Origin: Oscillospiraceae bacterium
GTDB taxonomy: Bacteria; Bacillota; Clostridia; Oscillospirales; Oscillospiraceae
Direction of reading: 5' to 3'
Length of the DNA stretch: 64,000 bases
Assembly (NCBI GenBank): GCA_022792495.1
Contig: JAAWBD010000111.1
Location: 1-64,000 of the forward strand
A program made the position numbers and the translations under genes. The notes under the pieces are model-generated. The model was not told the DNA's origin and did not search any database. It worked only from the letters and a program-made list of their open reading frames with translations. Shown here in pieces: positions 8,501-18,624 of the stretch. Position 1 is the stretch's first letter. Every line of letters starts with the position of its first letter.

Positions 8501-11500
8501 GTCTCGAAGGTGTGGAACACGTAGGTAAAGGTAGTCTTGTTGTGGTAGAGCACGTCCGTATCCGGTAGCCAGTCGGGATGGAAGGGGCCGGATTGATCCA
8601 CGGTCACAGTGACCCTGTTCTCCTCCCGGTTATTCCACTCGTCCAGGTCCTCAATGGCATAGTCGCCGTTCTTCTTGCCCCGGATGGTGTAGTTGTCTAT
8701 CTCATCCTCGGACATGTAGTGGTTGGTATCCGCATTCACCACCACGGTGGCTCTGTACACGGTATCAATGGAGAAGTGATCGGTCTCCTCCACCCATGTG
8801 CTGGTCGCGTCGTCCCAGGACTCCCACTTGATGGAGACCACGGGCACAGACCAGCCAGTACGGGTCAACAGTTCATCCTCAAGGCTATTGGTGGAGGGCT
8901 TGTATCTATTATTGGAAAGCTTGTTTTCACCATTGAGCGTATTGGCAGAGGGCTCGGTAAGGGCCACATTTGTCTTGGTCACCCGGGCGGGCTTGATGGT
9001 AGCCTTGCCCGGGGTCTCGTTGCCCCGCTTATAGAAGGCTTTGTCGTCACCCGTTACATCAGCGCCGCTGCCTGCGGTACCATTCTTCTGGGCCCGGACA
9101 ACCTTATCCTTGCCCACATTGGTATCCGCTGTGTACGGAGCGTCTGGGCCGTAGGGGTTGCTTCCGTCCGCCACCCATTTGGCATACTTGACATTGGTAG
9201 TCTGGAACTGCTGGCCGGTCAGGGCGATCTTCACATCGTCTGCAGCCAGATTATCGGGCAGCTCAAACTGGATCTCTCCATCCACCTGGGCCGAGTGGTT
9301 CCAGATCTTTTCGGCGTCAGAGACTACCTTGTAGTCAATGGGCCGTTTTTCCATGGTGTAGGTCACGGCGTTGGAGGTCTTGCCGCCGTAACTGAAGGTC
9401 AGGTTGGTGCTGAAGTTCTTGTTGACGCCAGCCCCCTTGAAGGTCAGATAGCCGTCCGCAAGAGCGGGAGTATCGGCAACATTGGCATTGACACCGGTCC
9501 ATGCCGCGCCGTTGGGTAAGGTATCTTGGCCAACAACGTACACGCTGTCCGGCCCGCTACTCCACTTCACAGTGATTCGCAGACCCTCCAGGCGCATCTC
9601 CTTGGCCTTCCCGGCATCGGTAGCGTCGTAATAGCCAATACGGTCAGCCGTCGCCTCTACCTTGTTGCCGTAGGTCACAGGACGGTTCTCAGTCAGGTTT
9701 TTCTGATCACCCTCATCTTTGTCTACACCTGTAACGCCTGTGGTGCCGTTCACCGCCTGGTAACGCTCCAGGGTGATGCTGGCTACGGTACGGGCATCGG
9801 TACTGAAGGTGAATTTGTTTGCTGTCTCACTGACGTCAGCCTGGAACTGAAGATCGGGGAATCCGTCCCCTGTGGTCTTGTAGGTGGCGATAGCCTTAAA
9901 CTCGTAGAGACCCGGCGTATCGGCAACAAAGTTTTGCAGATCGGTTTCGGTCAGCGTCTTATCCGCCGGATAGTTGGTACTGGGAGAACTCACCACCACA
10001 TAGGAGATATCGTAGTAGCCCGTGATCCGCTTTTGGGTGTCGTTATACAGGGCGTTGTTGTTCGTGGTGTAGGTCACATAGGGCCCGGGCCGGATATCTG
10101 TGGGGGTATCCGTCTCACCAGTGAAGGCGCCCTTTACAAAGCCCATGGAGGCCGGGGCCTGGACGATCTCCCAGTCGGGGTGAGAGGTACCACGGCCCTT
10201 ATTGATATTCGGATTATCCTTATGCTTGGCATCCACGGTATTGGTGGAATCCCCGGTATACTGGGTGGAGGACAGAGCCAGGTACAGATCGCCCCGGGCC
10301 GCTTCCACATAGATATAATAGTCGTGATCCGGGTTTGTACCGTCAGAGGGCTTGGGATCGGTGTTCTCGGTGAGGTTCACGTTCTTCTTTTGGGCCGTCT
10401 TATTGTCGCCGACGACATTGTCCCCGTACTTCACCGAGATCGTACCGGCGCCGGCAGGATAGGTGTTTTTCAGCCGGAAGGCTCCGCCGCCATTCTGATC
10501 CAGACCGTTGAATACCCGGTCGGTAAATTTGGTGCTGACCTCCAGCATGTCGATGGTCAGCTCACGCCAGCCTGCGCCGCCGTTGCCGTCGGCGTTCGTG
10601 ACCTCGTCCTCACCGATCCCGGAGTCGTTATAGAGACCGGTGTCCCTGGTCTTGGCCTGGACCTCCACCGTGTAGTCGGTTCCCGGAACGGGGCCGTTGG
10701 TGAGGTCGGCGGGCCAGTAGTAGTGGTAGTTGCCGTCGGCATCCTGACCATTGGGCTTGATGGTGGCGGTCAGGGTCTTACCACCGTTGTCGGTAACAGT
10801 GACCTGGTACTCCTTCACCGGGTTGGCGGCTTCGTCCTTACCGGTATCCTGCGCAATGGGGGCGAAGACCAGATGGAGGCCGCCCAATTTTTCATCCAGA
10901 ACATCTCCGGCCTGATCCTTCAGGTCAAGGCTCGTGTAGTCATGATTGACCTTATCATCGTTGCTCCCGTCAGGATGTTCGACGCCGTCATTGACCTCCA
11001 CCCTTGTCAGGTCGGGATCGGGGGTCTCCAGGGTGTTGGCCTCGGCCACCGTGGTATAGGTGTAGGTGGCGCTGGCCGTCTCTTGGGAGGGCTGGCCATC
11101 TGCACCCGCCACACCGTCGAACTTGAAGGCCAGGATATGGCTTCCGCTGGCGTTGACATTGACCTCAAAGACAAGGATATACTCACCGGTATCTCCCGCC
11201 GCCAAGGTGCTGGGGGTGGGACGCTCTGTGCTTCCGTCCGCCTCTACGATCTTGATGTTTCGGAAGGTATCATCTCCAGTTCCCTCAGTCTGGCTCCAGG
11301 TCAGCTTATCAATGGGGGAGTTGCTGGCAGCCGGGTTGCGGATGGAGACCTTGACGGTCTTCCAGTTGGGCGTTGGGTCATAGGTGGGAGTATTGCTGTT
11401 GGTGTACTTGTTCGACCAGGCGGCATTTTTGTCGTCGTCCTTCACCTGGAGGGAGATGGCGCGCTCCGCAGCCTCAAACTCCACGCTGACATCCGCCGGG

Positions 11501-14500
11501 GTGTTGTAATTGATCTCATCCACCGGCGTATAGGTGTAGCTGTAGGTGTGCTTTCCGGTCTGGAAGGTCTGGGTCTTATCAGACCACTGGTCTCCACTGG
11601 GATTCGTAGTAGGTGTAGAGAGAATCTTGGTTTCGTCATAGGGATCGTGAACATTGACATAGGTTGTCTCAGGCCAGACTACATCCTTTGTATAGTAGGG
11701 TCCGGTACTGGTAGGCTTCTTGCCCCAACCATCAATAATGGGGGTAGTCTTGTGGACGGTCAGAGTGACGGTACCCGTCGTCTCCGCATTTCCGTTGCCC
11801 TTATCCACCACTTTCACATTGATCGTGTAAGTGTTCACATCCCCGACCCGGGTATTGTCCTTCAGCTTCAAAATCTTGCTGTCCGCATCATACTCCATGA
11901 AGTTGGGGACATTTGTCACCGTGAACTCAAGGTTGTCTGTGCCATTGCCCACAAACTTCGTCACATCAAAGCCTGTCAGGTTCACATCCGGGTCTCCGGT
12001 ATTGGCGGGAGGCGTATAGTAGCTGCTGCCCAGCCATTGGTCGCCATTCATGTTGTAGTCTGCATCCATTTTCTGAGACCGGAAGCTCAGATCCTTCCCC
12101 TCCCAGATGGCATAGAGTGTCAGTGTACCACCGGGCGCCTTGTTCTGCCGGTTAGCGGCAGCCACAGAGGATACCGTAAAGCTGTTGGCCACACTGCCGC
12201 TGGCCGCATCGCTCCAGCCCAAGTGGGTTCGTGCATTCCCGGCCCAGGTCAGCCTGCTGGCACTGGCAGAGATGGTATTGGCTACAACCGTCTCACCACC
12301 GCTGCCCTGGGCTCCCGTGAAGTCCTTGTCACTGACCACGTAGAGGTTGGGATCTGTAGGCAGGGTACCGCTGACACTGCTATCATTTCCACCAGAGTTC
12401 TTAACATACTCCACCCGATAAGTCGGATAGCTGGTCACTGTAATGGTCGTGGCGTTATTGCCCTCCGCTGCGCTTACCATTCCGTTGATCTTGGACACCG
12501 CCCGCACCCGGAATACAGTAGTCGTAGTGGGCGCGGCCACTGTGCCTGCCCTGGTGGGCGTACCGCTGACAGCCAGGGTAGCCCCCGCAGTAACAGTGAT
12601 CCCATCGATGGAGTGAGTCGTGGCCCACTTGGAGCCATCCCACACCTCATAGGTAAAGTCAGTATCAGAGTTATGGCCTGTTCCGGCACCCTTGCTGGCT
12701 GTGAAGCCCCGGATTCCCTGTACGTTCAGCGCTCCGTAGGCCGTCATGTTCGCCAGAGTAACCGTGTTGGCGCTCCAGATGGCGTAGTATGTCCGCTCGC
12801 TGGTGACGGGCTGGGCGCCGGTGGTCCACAGGTTCGAGGCCTGATCGGCCGCAGTACCCCAGCCCAAGAAGGTATAGCCTGTCAGAGTCGGCTGGGGACA
12901 TTCAACGGTGTTGGTTCCTGTGTAGACGGTGTAGGTCTCGGTCGCCGGATCAGGCATGGTGACGTCGCCAGTCGCTCCGGCCGGCTTGTTTGCGTTGAAC
13001 TTGTAGGTGTAGTAATTCAGCTCCAGGGTCTGATCCGCATAACTGGCGGGAATGTTCTTTGTTCCACCTGTACCCTCCCAGCCAGCAGCCACGCCCGCCT
13101 TGGCGTTGTAATCACCCGCAGCCAGGCCGGTAAAGACGGTTACACCATCGGTCGTAGTTCCGGTCTTGGTTTCGCCGCCCTTTGTCAGGGTGACGACGGT
13201 GTTATTCTCCACCAGCGCACCGTTCAGCTTCACTGTTACGGTGAGGGTTGCGCTGGTCTTGGTAAACACGGGGGTCAGGGTGATGGCTTTTGTCACGCTG
13301 CAGGTATCAATGATACTCCACGTAGTCGCTGCTACCGCAGGGGCATTACCGGCGCCGGAGGTGGGATCAATCGTCCAGCTGCTGTGCGCGTGGTTGGTAT
13401 CCGCCTTGGTCTTGGGCAGAGTCACGAAATTCAGGTTGGCAGTTCCGGTGGTCATACCCTTGACCAGCACCTCGCCGGCTGTCCAGGTAGCAGAGGTGGT
13501 AACGTTATCCGCAGCAAGATACTTACCCTTAGCGCTGGACAGGTCTCCATATTTTACCGTGTAGTAAGACAGGGTATGCCTCGCTGTACCACCCACGGTA
13601 ACGCTGATCTCGTGATTTGTCTCGCTGCCGTCCACATAGATCTTATAGGTTCCGGCAGGTACCGCCTGGAAGGTAGTCACATTGTTGGTCTTGACCGTGG
13701 TGGTGATCGCCTCACCGCCCGCCTTGGGCACCAGGGTAACTACCTTTGTGGTAGCCGCACCCGTATTGCCGCCATTGAGCTTCACTGTGATCTCCACATC
13801 ATTCCGGGCCCAGATTGCATAGAAGTTAGAGGTCGTAGTGATGGTCGTCTCAGTCGTTCCGGCAGCCAACACGGCTGTAGAACTGTTTGCAGCATTGGCC
13901 CAGCCCTTAAACTTGTAGCCTGTACGGCTGGGGTCTGTGATCCCGGTCACCTTTGTTCCGCTGAGCACCACAGCTGTAGTGGGGTTCGGCATTCCGGTCA
14001 CTGTATGGGTGGTATCCGTTCCCAGATTCTCATGGAAGGTATAGGTGTAATAGTGCACATTCACCGTGGTTCCTGTGGCTGTACTAAGCGTTGCCGCCGC
14101 CACCTTGGTACCATCCAAAAGCACATCATATGTTCCAGAGGGAACATTCGTCAGGGTCACCGTAGTCTTGCTGACGGGAGTGCCGGCCTCAGCCAGAGTC
14201 CCAGTCTTTACCGCAGTGGTTCCCTTCTGGAGTACGATGGTGGAACCCTTCTTGTAGGGATGAGAATTGTCCAGAGTCACATTCACTGTGACCGGGCCGG
14301 TCACAGCCATGGGGATCTGGGCGGTGTCCTCCACTTTTGTCCACACATCCTCCAAGGGCAGCTTGCCATTGCCCGTAGTATCCACACTACCGGTTACCTT
14401 CACAGGGCAATTGCCGGAGGTTCCGGTCAAGGTATCCTTGTCGTAGGTCTTATTCAGCTCTGTGGAGCTCTCGGTCAGATCCTTCCAGTTCCTCGGATCA

Positions 14501-17500
14501 AAGTCGGTGTACGGATCCCCATCATAGTAGGGACCGGACACATCCAGCTCCACCGCATCAGGCGCGGAATCCCCCGCATAGTGAGGGCCGGAGTCGGGCT
14601 TCTCCGTTGCATTAAAGGTGGAATCATACTTCCCGATCGTAATGGTAAAGCTTACATCCGTCAGCTTACCACCGGTAGGCCCGGTGACGTCACAGGTAAC
14701 GGTGAAGGGGCCGCCCACGATAGCGGGCTTTCCGGTGACTGTGACTATGTTTGTCCCCGAGTAGGAGCCTGTGCTGCTGACATAGTCCTGCCCGCCAAAA
14801 TGGAGGGTAAGTCCAGGCGGTACAACAGCGGTATGTCCTTCCTTATCTGTAATGCGAATATTATCGTAGGTGTAATTCCCGGTGGGATTGCCCGGAGTGG
14901 CCATTGTAATACCCGTGTGGGTTCCCACATCGGTGCCGTAGATCGCAGTCAGATTCGAGGGGGCCGCCGTGGGAATATTGGGAGCAAAGTTGGCTACAAT
15001 ATCTGTCTTGGCCGTGATTCCGCTGGTGGGGCTGTAGGAGCCAGAGGCTTGGTTTACATTTGTAACCCCCGCTGTACCTGTCCAGCCGGAGAAATGATAT
15101 CCCGCTTTGGCCGTGGCGGTGGTGGAGATCTTATACCCGGTGTAGTACACTCCTGCGGTATGTCCGCCCACCGTACCCTTGTTGGTATCGGCAGAGGTGG
15201 CCGTCAGCTCATAGAATTTCAGGGTCGGGCTTGCATTGGTGCTGGAGATCGCCGTGATCGAGCCCGCGCCAGAGGTGGTGCTCTGATAGTCTACGACCGT
15301 CCCAGCCTCGTTCTTTCCTTTCACAGTGACTTTATAACTGCCTGACAGGCCGTCAAAACTCACCTTTCCATTCGTTGTCGTTCCAGTCACCGGGGCACCC
15401 GTACTGGGAGTCAAGGTAACTGTCGCGCCATCTGCCACATTGTGGTCGTTCAGCTGCACCGTAATGGTAGCCTGGTATTTTCCATTGGCCGTAAATGTAG
15501 GCGTCAGGGTAATTCCCGGTGGGGTGGCTGTAGACACATTCCCCGTATAGCTGTCACTGATCGTCCACTTCGTCGCGCCGCTGTTGGCGGGGTCAAAGCT
15601 GCCGGCGGCAACCGACTGGTTCCAGGGGCCATTGTCATAGGTGGCATTGGCCGGAGCCCTGCCGGGAAGGGTGACAGAGTTCTTCACACCGCCCGCCAGC
15701 ACCTCGGTAGAGGCAGGCTTAGCGACCGTATAATGGCCGTGGTTTGTCTCATCGCTCACGTCCGCAAAATGGACGTCGTAGTAGTAGAGCTTGTGGGTCA
15801 CGGTTCCGCCCACAGCACAACTCACGGTGTGGCCGGTGTAGACGCCGCCCACAAAAATGTAATAGGTGCTGGGATTATTGGTACCATTTCGAGGAACCGG
15901 AGTAAAGGTCACACTGCTATCCCCGTTTCCGGTGCTCTGGGCCGTAACGAGCGAGGTGCCGGCGTTGTCAGTCACCCGAAGGTCAATGCTTCTTACAGTA
16001 GCAGTATCCAGCACACCGTTTCGATAGACTTCGATCGTAATCTCGTTGGGCGTGTAGTTTGCCGTAGCGGTGACCTTTCCGTTCACGGTAAGGGTGGCCG
16101 AGCCACCGTTCCCGCTTACAGCGCTGGCCGTGCCAATACTGCCCTCCGGGTTGGGCGCAAGCGTCCAGCTGCCCGCTCCTCCGTAGCCTGCCTGGGCGTT
16201 AGCAGTAGAGGACAAGGTCGTGGTAGTGCCCTTCAACACCTTGTGCTTGACCGCCGCCGCGTTCAAAGAGCCGGTACCGTTTGCCGCGGTGACGGTGTAG
16301 TAGTCCAGGGTCTGGGTACTATCGGCATCCGCAGGTGTCGTGAAAGAGTAAACACCGGAATAATCTGCCGTTGTCACTGTCACATAATATTTCGTGCCGC
16401 CCTTCAGGCCATTGAAGGTCACCTTACCGCCGCCAGCGGTGGTTCCGGTCATGGCGCCAGAGCCGGTTGCCGTACTGTTTGTACTTAGGCTTACAGCCAG
16501 GCCATTCGTTCCGACCCCATCCAGGTTCACCGTCAAGGTCACGCCCACTCCGCTGCGGGAGAAGTTGGGATCCAGGACGATGGGGCCCTTACCAGTGTAG
16601 TTCTTGGTCATCGTCCAGGTGGAATTCGTTCCAGAGGCGTTGGCCCAGTTACCTGCTATAGGCGTATCCGACCATGTGTGGACATAGTTTGCATTCGGAT
16701 TGGCGACAGTTGTAAACTCCAAGCTGTTGGTGCCGTTGGAAAGGACAGTGGCCACCGTAAGCGGCTCGCCGTTCAGCGTTGCTTGGCTCTCATTCACGGT
16801 AGTGGCACCATATGTCACTTCCGCTGTACCATTGCTTATCCCATTATTCAACTGAACGTCATAATAATGCAGGGTGGCATTGGCGGACTTTCCGTATTCC
16901 GCAGTCAAAACTACACCCGTAGCCACTCCGCCTACCAGCACCTCATACTTGCCAACCATCTGATGGTTCTGGGCAGTATAAACATTGGCATCGCCGGCAT
17001 CACACTTCACCGGCTCACTCCCGTCGGATACACCGCTGTCATTCAGCTTTTGCAGACTGATCACCTGGTGGCTGCTGCTGTTGTTCCAGCCGGTACCATT
17101 CTTCATAACGGTAACAGTGGTATCCGCCGCAGCCTCTGTAATGGTCAGGCTCAGCCGGAGAGTCGCATCAGTGCCACTAGCCGATAAAGTGGTAGTCTGA
17201 GTATAGGTGGGACCACCAGCAGCTGTCTTACCTGCAGGAGGCTGGAAATAAACGGTAACAACTTCGCCCTCTGTGATGGTATCCCCCTGCTTGATCTCTG
17301 CTCCGCCGGTTCCGCTTCCGCGGTAGAATTTCAGCTCTCCCCTACTTCCGGCCAGTTGGCCACCCAGGGTGGGCAACGCAGAAAATTCTCCATCCGGTCC
17401 ATGCCAAGTCAGCTCGCCAGTCACAGGCTTGGGCATTGTTCCCTGAACCGCCGTCTGAGAAAGACTCAGCTCACCGGGATCCCAATAGGAGCTTTCCGTG

Positions 17501-18624
17501 GATACTACAATGGTAAACTCTTTATCATCCTGCGGAGTAAGCTTGCTATCCCACCATGATACAGTGATAACAAAGGTTCCCGTAATTTCTGAACTCGGCA
17601 CTCCAAGTATATTGATCAATTCAGGCGTAAATGTGACCGTTGCAAAACCGGGAATCTTCAGACCGCCCACATCTGCGTCCCATGCGATCCCCTCCCCTAT
17701 AAAATAGGTTTCATCTACAAACAAATCCCCAATTGGAAAGTTCTCAGACGGAAGCCCATTCTCCTCTTCATTTTCCACTCCGCCTACTTTTAAGGTTGAT
17801 TTGCTATCATCCACCGTCAAAGCGGTAATATAAATCTCATCCTTACCCAGATTTGTAAAGTTCATCTGTACAAATCCATCAGCATACTCCCCAGGTGTAT
17901 GCCAGTCAGGGTCATTCAATCTGTCAACGCCGTCAACCGTCCATTGAGTCACATCGAAAGCAGCATCATCATACTGATAAGCAACAGATGTTTTCGTCGT
18001 TTGTGTCTGGGGGTTGATAATCTCCAGACCAGAGGGACTGTAGGGGGCGGTGGTGGAACTTAAGCCAGCTGTTCCCTTCTGTGAGAATAGCATGGCCACA
18101 TATTGAGTTCCTGCCGCATGATCTTGGAAGTCCGGCCACGCCTGCTTAGGTGTCTTCGTCGGCATAGTGCCCTTGATCGTTACCGTTGAAGTAGTCACCG
18201 TAATTGTCATTCCATTATAGGTATTAGCCCCTTGCCCATCTGCTGGTATATTGCCATTTGGAATTCCCAGACAGGCTTTTTCATCCCAGGCAAGTCCACA
18301 GACTGCTTCCATCACACCTTGCAAAGTACCAAGTGCCTGTGTCTCCTCATTTATATCTCCACTGGCAAGCGCTTCACTGACTGTAAGCGATCCCGCTGTG
18401 TTTGTCCCTTTTCCATCAGGCACTAGAGCAAACCAGTGTGTACCAATACCACCACTAATACTGCCGGTGAAGGTTGCGGTGAATTTATCACCTTCAATGG
18501 TCAGATTACCCACTATGCCTGCCACCGCCTGCGCCTCGGGGATCAATCCCGCCGGCAGGAACGACGCCAACATTGCCAGCGCCAATACTGCGCTGACTAT
18601 TCTGTTTTTCAGGTTTGTTTTCAT
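5593..18624 (-). CDS. 4343-aa secreted repeat protein with two SLH triplets (cell-wall anchored)
   Basis: Start ATG 18624 has GGGAGG eight bases upstream, and its A overlaps the TGA of the preceding gene (ATGA). A signal peptide spans residues 1-33 and ends in EAQA. Residues about 500-1880 hold seven carboxypeptidase-regulatory/CnaB-like modules (pattern VTVxLNG, GTTTxGxVxF, GLxxGxYxVxVxG). They are interleaved with Flg_new/InlB-type repeats, for example GYKFKGWA with YAIW near 1570-1610 and GYTFLGWG with YAIW near 1918-1952. Cadherin/Ig-like stretches follow. Residues about 3641-3845 form a first SLH triplet (GYEDGTFRPDRYITRQE). Two more GW-type repeats come next, then a Pro/Thr/Glu array (about 4055-4145), and a second SLH triplet ends the chain (GYTDNTFRPDDPISRQE). 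SLH domains bind pyruvylated secondary wall polysaccharide, so this is a probable surface anchor or adhesin. No enzyme domain is recognised. Confidence 0.93.
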   Translation of the reverse strand: MKTNLKNRIVSAVLALAMLASFLPAGLIPEAQAVAGIVGNLTIEGDKFTATFTGSISGGIGTHWFALVPDGKGTNTAGSLTVSEALASGDINEETQALGTLQGVMEAVCGLAWDEKACLGIPNGNIPADGQGANTYNGMTITVTTSTVTIKGTMPTKTPKQAWPDFQDHAAGTQYVAMLFSQKGTAGLSSTTAPYSPSGLEIINPQTQTTKTSVAYQYDDAAFDVTQWTVDGVDRLNDPDWHTPGEYADGFVQMNFTNLGKDEIYITALTVDDSKSTLKVGGVENEEENGLPSENFPIGDLFVDETYFIGEGIAWDADVGGLKIPGFATVTFTPELINILGVPSSEITGTFVITVSWWDSKLTPQDDKEFTIVVSTESSYWDPGELSLSQTAVQGTMPKPVTGELTWHGPDGEFSALPTLGGQLAGSRGELKFYRGSGTGGAEIKQGDTITEGEVVTVYFQPPAGKTAAGGPTYTQTTTLSASGTDATLRLSLTITEAAADTTVTVMKNGTGWNNSSSHQVISLQKLNDSGVSDGSEPVKCDAGDANVYTAQNHQMVGKYEVLVGGVATGVVLTAEYGKSANATLHYYDVQLNNGISNGTAEVTYGATTVNESQATLNGEPLTVATVLSNGTNSLEFTTVANPNANYVHTWSDTPIAGNWANASGTNSTWTMTKNYTGKGPIVLDPNFSRSGVGVTLTVNLDGVGTNGLAVSLSTNSTATGSGAMTGTTAGGGKVTFNGLKGGTKYYVTVTTADYSGVYSFTTPADADSTQTLDYYTVTAANGTGSLNAAAVKHKVLKGTTTTLSSTANAQAGYGGAGSWTLAPNPEGSIGTASAVSGNGGSATLTVNGKVTATANYTPNEITIEVYRNGVLDTATVRSIDLRVTDNAGTSLVTAQSTGNGDSSVTFTPVPRNGTNNPSTYYIFVGGVYTGHTVSCAVGGTVTHKLYYYDVHFADVSDETNHGHYTVAKPASTEVLAGGVKNSVTLPGRAPANATYDNGPWNQSVAAGSFDPANSGATKWTISDSYTGNVSTATPPGITLTPTFTANGKYQATITVQLNDHNVADGATVTLTPSTGAPVTGTTTNGKVSFDGLSGSYKVTVKGKNEAGTVVDYQSTTSGAGSITAISSTNASPTLKFYELTATSADTNKGTVGGHTAGVYYTGYKISTTATAKAGYHFSGWTGTAGVTNVNQASGSYSPTSGITAKTDIVANFAPNIPTAAPSNLTAIYGTDVGTHTGITMATPGNPTGNYTYDNIRITDKEGHTAVVPPGLTLHFGGQDYVSSTGSYSGTNIVTVTGKPAIVGGPFTVTCDVTGPTGGKLTDVSFTITIGKYDSTFNATEKPDSGPHYAGDSAPDAVELDVSGPYYDGDPYTDFDPRNWKDLTESSTELNKTYDKDTLTGTSGNCPVKVTGSVDTTGNGKLPLEDVWTKVEDTAQIPMAVTGPVTVNVTLDNSHPYKKGSTIVLQKGTTAVKTGTLAEAGTPVSKTTVTLTNVPSGTYDVLLDGTKVAAATLSTATGTTVNVHYYTYTFHENLGTDTTHTVTGMPNPTTAVVLSGTKVTGITDPSRTGYKFKGWANAANSSTAVLAAGTTETTITTTSNFYAIWARNDVEITVKLNGGNTGAATTKVVTLVPKAGGEAITTTVKTNNVTTFQAVPAGTYKIYVDGSETNHEISVTVGGTARHTLSYYTVKYGDLSSAKGKYLAADNVTTSATWTAGEVLVKGMTTGTANLNFVTLPKTKADTNHAHSSWTIDPTSGAGNAPAVAATTWSIIDTCSVTKAITLTPVFTKTSATLTVTVKLNGALVENNTVVTLTKGGETKTGTTTDGVTVFTGLAAGDYNAKAGVAAGWEGTGGTKNIPASYADQTLELNYYTYKFNANKPAGATGDVTMPDPATETYTVYTGTNTVECPQPTLTGYTFLGWGTAADQASNLWTTGAQPVTSERTYYAIWSANTVTLANMTAYGALNVQGIRGFTASKGAGTGHNSDTDFTYEVWDGSKWATTHSIDGITVTAGATLAVSGTPTRAGTVAAPTTTTVFRVRAVSKINGMVSAAEGNNATTITVTSYPTYRVEYVKNSGGNDSSVSGTLPTDPNLYVVSDKDFTGAQGSGGETVVANTISASASRLTWAGNARTHLGWSDAASGSVANSFTVSSVAAANRQNKAPGGTLTLYAIWEGKDLSFRSQKMDADYNMNGDQWLGSSYYTPPANTGDPDVNLTGFDVTKFVGNGTDNLEFTVTNVPNFMEYDADSKILKLKDNTRVGDVNTYTINVKVVDKGNGNAETTGTVTLTVHKTTPIIDGWGKKPTSTGPYYTKDVVWPETTYVNVHDPYDETKILSTPTTNPSGDQWSDKTQTFQTGKHTYSYTYTPVDEINYNTPADVSVEFEAAERAISLQVKDDDKNAAWSNKYTNSNTPTYDPTPNWKTVKVSIRNPAASNSPIDKLTWSQTEGTGDDTFRNIKIVEADGSTERPTPSTLAAGDTGEYILVFEVNVNASGSHILAFKFDGVAGADGQPSQETASATYTYTTVAEANTLETPDPDLTRVEVNDGVEHPDGSNDDKVNHDYTSLDLKDQAGDVLDEKLGGLHLVFAPIAQDTGKDEAANPVKEYQVTVTDNGGKTLTATIKPNGQDADGNYHYYWPADLTNGPVPGTDYTVEVQAKTRDTGLYNDSGIGEDEVTNADGNGGAGWRELTIDMLEVSTKFTDRVFNGLDQNGGGAFRLKNTYPAGAGTISVKYGDNVVGDNKTAQKKNVNLTENTDPKPSDGTNPDHDYYIYVEAARGDLYLALSSTQYTGDSTNTVDAKHKDNPNINKGRGTSHPDWEIVQAPASMGFVKGAFTGETDTPTDIRPGPYVTYTTNNNALYNDTQKRITGYYDISYVVVSSPSTNYPADKTLTETDLQNFVADTPGLYEFKAIATYKTTGDGFPDLQFQADVSETANKFTFSTDARTVASITLERYQAVNGTTGVTGVDKDEGDQKNLTENRPVTYGNKVEATADRIGYYDATDAGKAKEMRLEGLRITVKWSSGPDSVYVVGQDTLPNGAAWTGVNANVADTPALADGYLTFKGAGVNKNFSTNLTFSYGGKTSNAVTYTMEKRPIDYKVVSDAEKIWNHSAQVDGEIQFELPDNLAADDVKIALTGQQFQTTNVKYAKWVADGSNPYGPDAPYTADTNVGKDKVVRAQKNGTAGSGADVTGDDKAFYKRGNETPGKATIKPARVTKTNVALTEPSANTLNGENKLSNNRYKPSTNSLEDELLTRTGWSVPVVSIKWESWDDATSTWVEETDHFSIDTVYRATVVVNADTNHYMSEDEIDNYTIRGKKNGDYAIEDLDEWNNREENRVTVTVDQSGPFHPDWLPDTDVLYHNKTTFTYVFHTFETPSLQFSDEKASFDSENPSVGTDHEPSSYVHHTEIVNEGSGGMTYTITVNAAVKDIFGAQVLMTNKELIAAGAELKVVQGNGTIDVATPVRTEKNDPMLKVGNELHDAKKDLIIYELTIPSSVTSKAGIYHLEFQAMGSTSLENMEAGKVDVAKSYYTFTLEVLKKQDPPVISGGGEVELPVVTYWLSSYGFTDDMTAEKMSRKGAKPSFVPKITAMPGLRFLGWSEVDPATLKDGKLPTLVDPLTFSIDEDKIFYAVYERLEVGHTHYVIGFPDGTFGPDNPITRGQVATIIARSCLEDFVEGNNYGNPGSYTDVGTHWASSAIDYCSMKGVFTGYEDGTFRPDRYITRQELATVVARLAGVVVNEGLPFTDAEDISSWALNGVYTNYANKWVNGYEDGSFKPLNNITRAETVKIFNGYLGRGVDREGLSELREYVHSGTASNLQEGTDEYMTWPDVAKNHWAYYEVIEAANDHNFRWRDTSKAAPPEDWYEAFIDATWRYVDDANDGADSIGRDELPVFTVTYVVKSSGVTWDSVTEQVKKYESPDPAKLPKAEPAAGYRFAGWSDVDPDTGEVNIVDPTASPVLEDRTFYAIFEPRLTITYVIGDHGSTDQPLSEMIDKGQSPTVENLPEITAHKGWWFAGWSETDPATGVITPTDPTDHPAWADSTFYALYAREGEELPIATEPVEPTEPGETTDPTEPVEPTEPGETTDPTEPVEPTEPGETTDPTEPVEPTEPGETTDPTEPVEPTEPGETTDPTEPTEPTEPGEPVEYARYRYINGYTDNTFRPDDAFTRAAVATVIANILGYDPQGDYEGIEFDDLSDHWGSKAIAFCVSQGLMSGYTDNTFRPDDPISRQEFAVVLTRLSGDLQSGELPFADVESIASWAMDGVYTVYANGWINGYDDGTFLPERSVTRAEAVKMLNGYLNRPADREAIESQTGYTIWSDVPETHWAYFEIIEASNNWLE
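6189..6452 (-). repeat. 45-bp in-frame tandem array (Pro/Thr/Glu linker)
   Basis: Unit starts at 6234, 6279, 6324, 6369 and 6414 are exactly 45 bp apart, with a decayed copy from 6189. Each encodes a 15-residue unit of the type EPTEPGETTDPTEPV. The near-identity of the units suggests recent copy-number change. The array forms an extended spacer between the last Flg_new-like repeat and the second SLH triplet. Confidence 0.92.

Noticed and set aside
9526..15345. Plus-strand open frame of 1939 codons antisense to the 4343-aa gene
   Set aside because: No ribosome binding site, no signal peptide or domain, and a Gly/Val/Ile/His-rich composition typical of the complement of a Thr/Gly-rich frame. 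The minus-strand frame has SLH and Flg_new-like domains.
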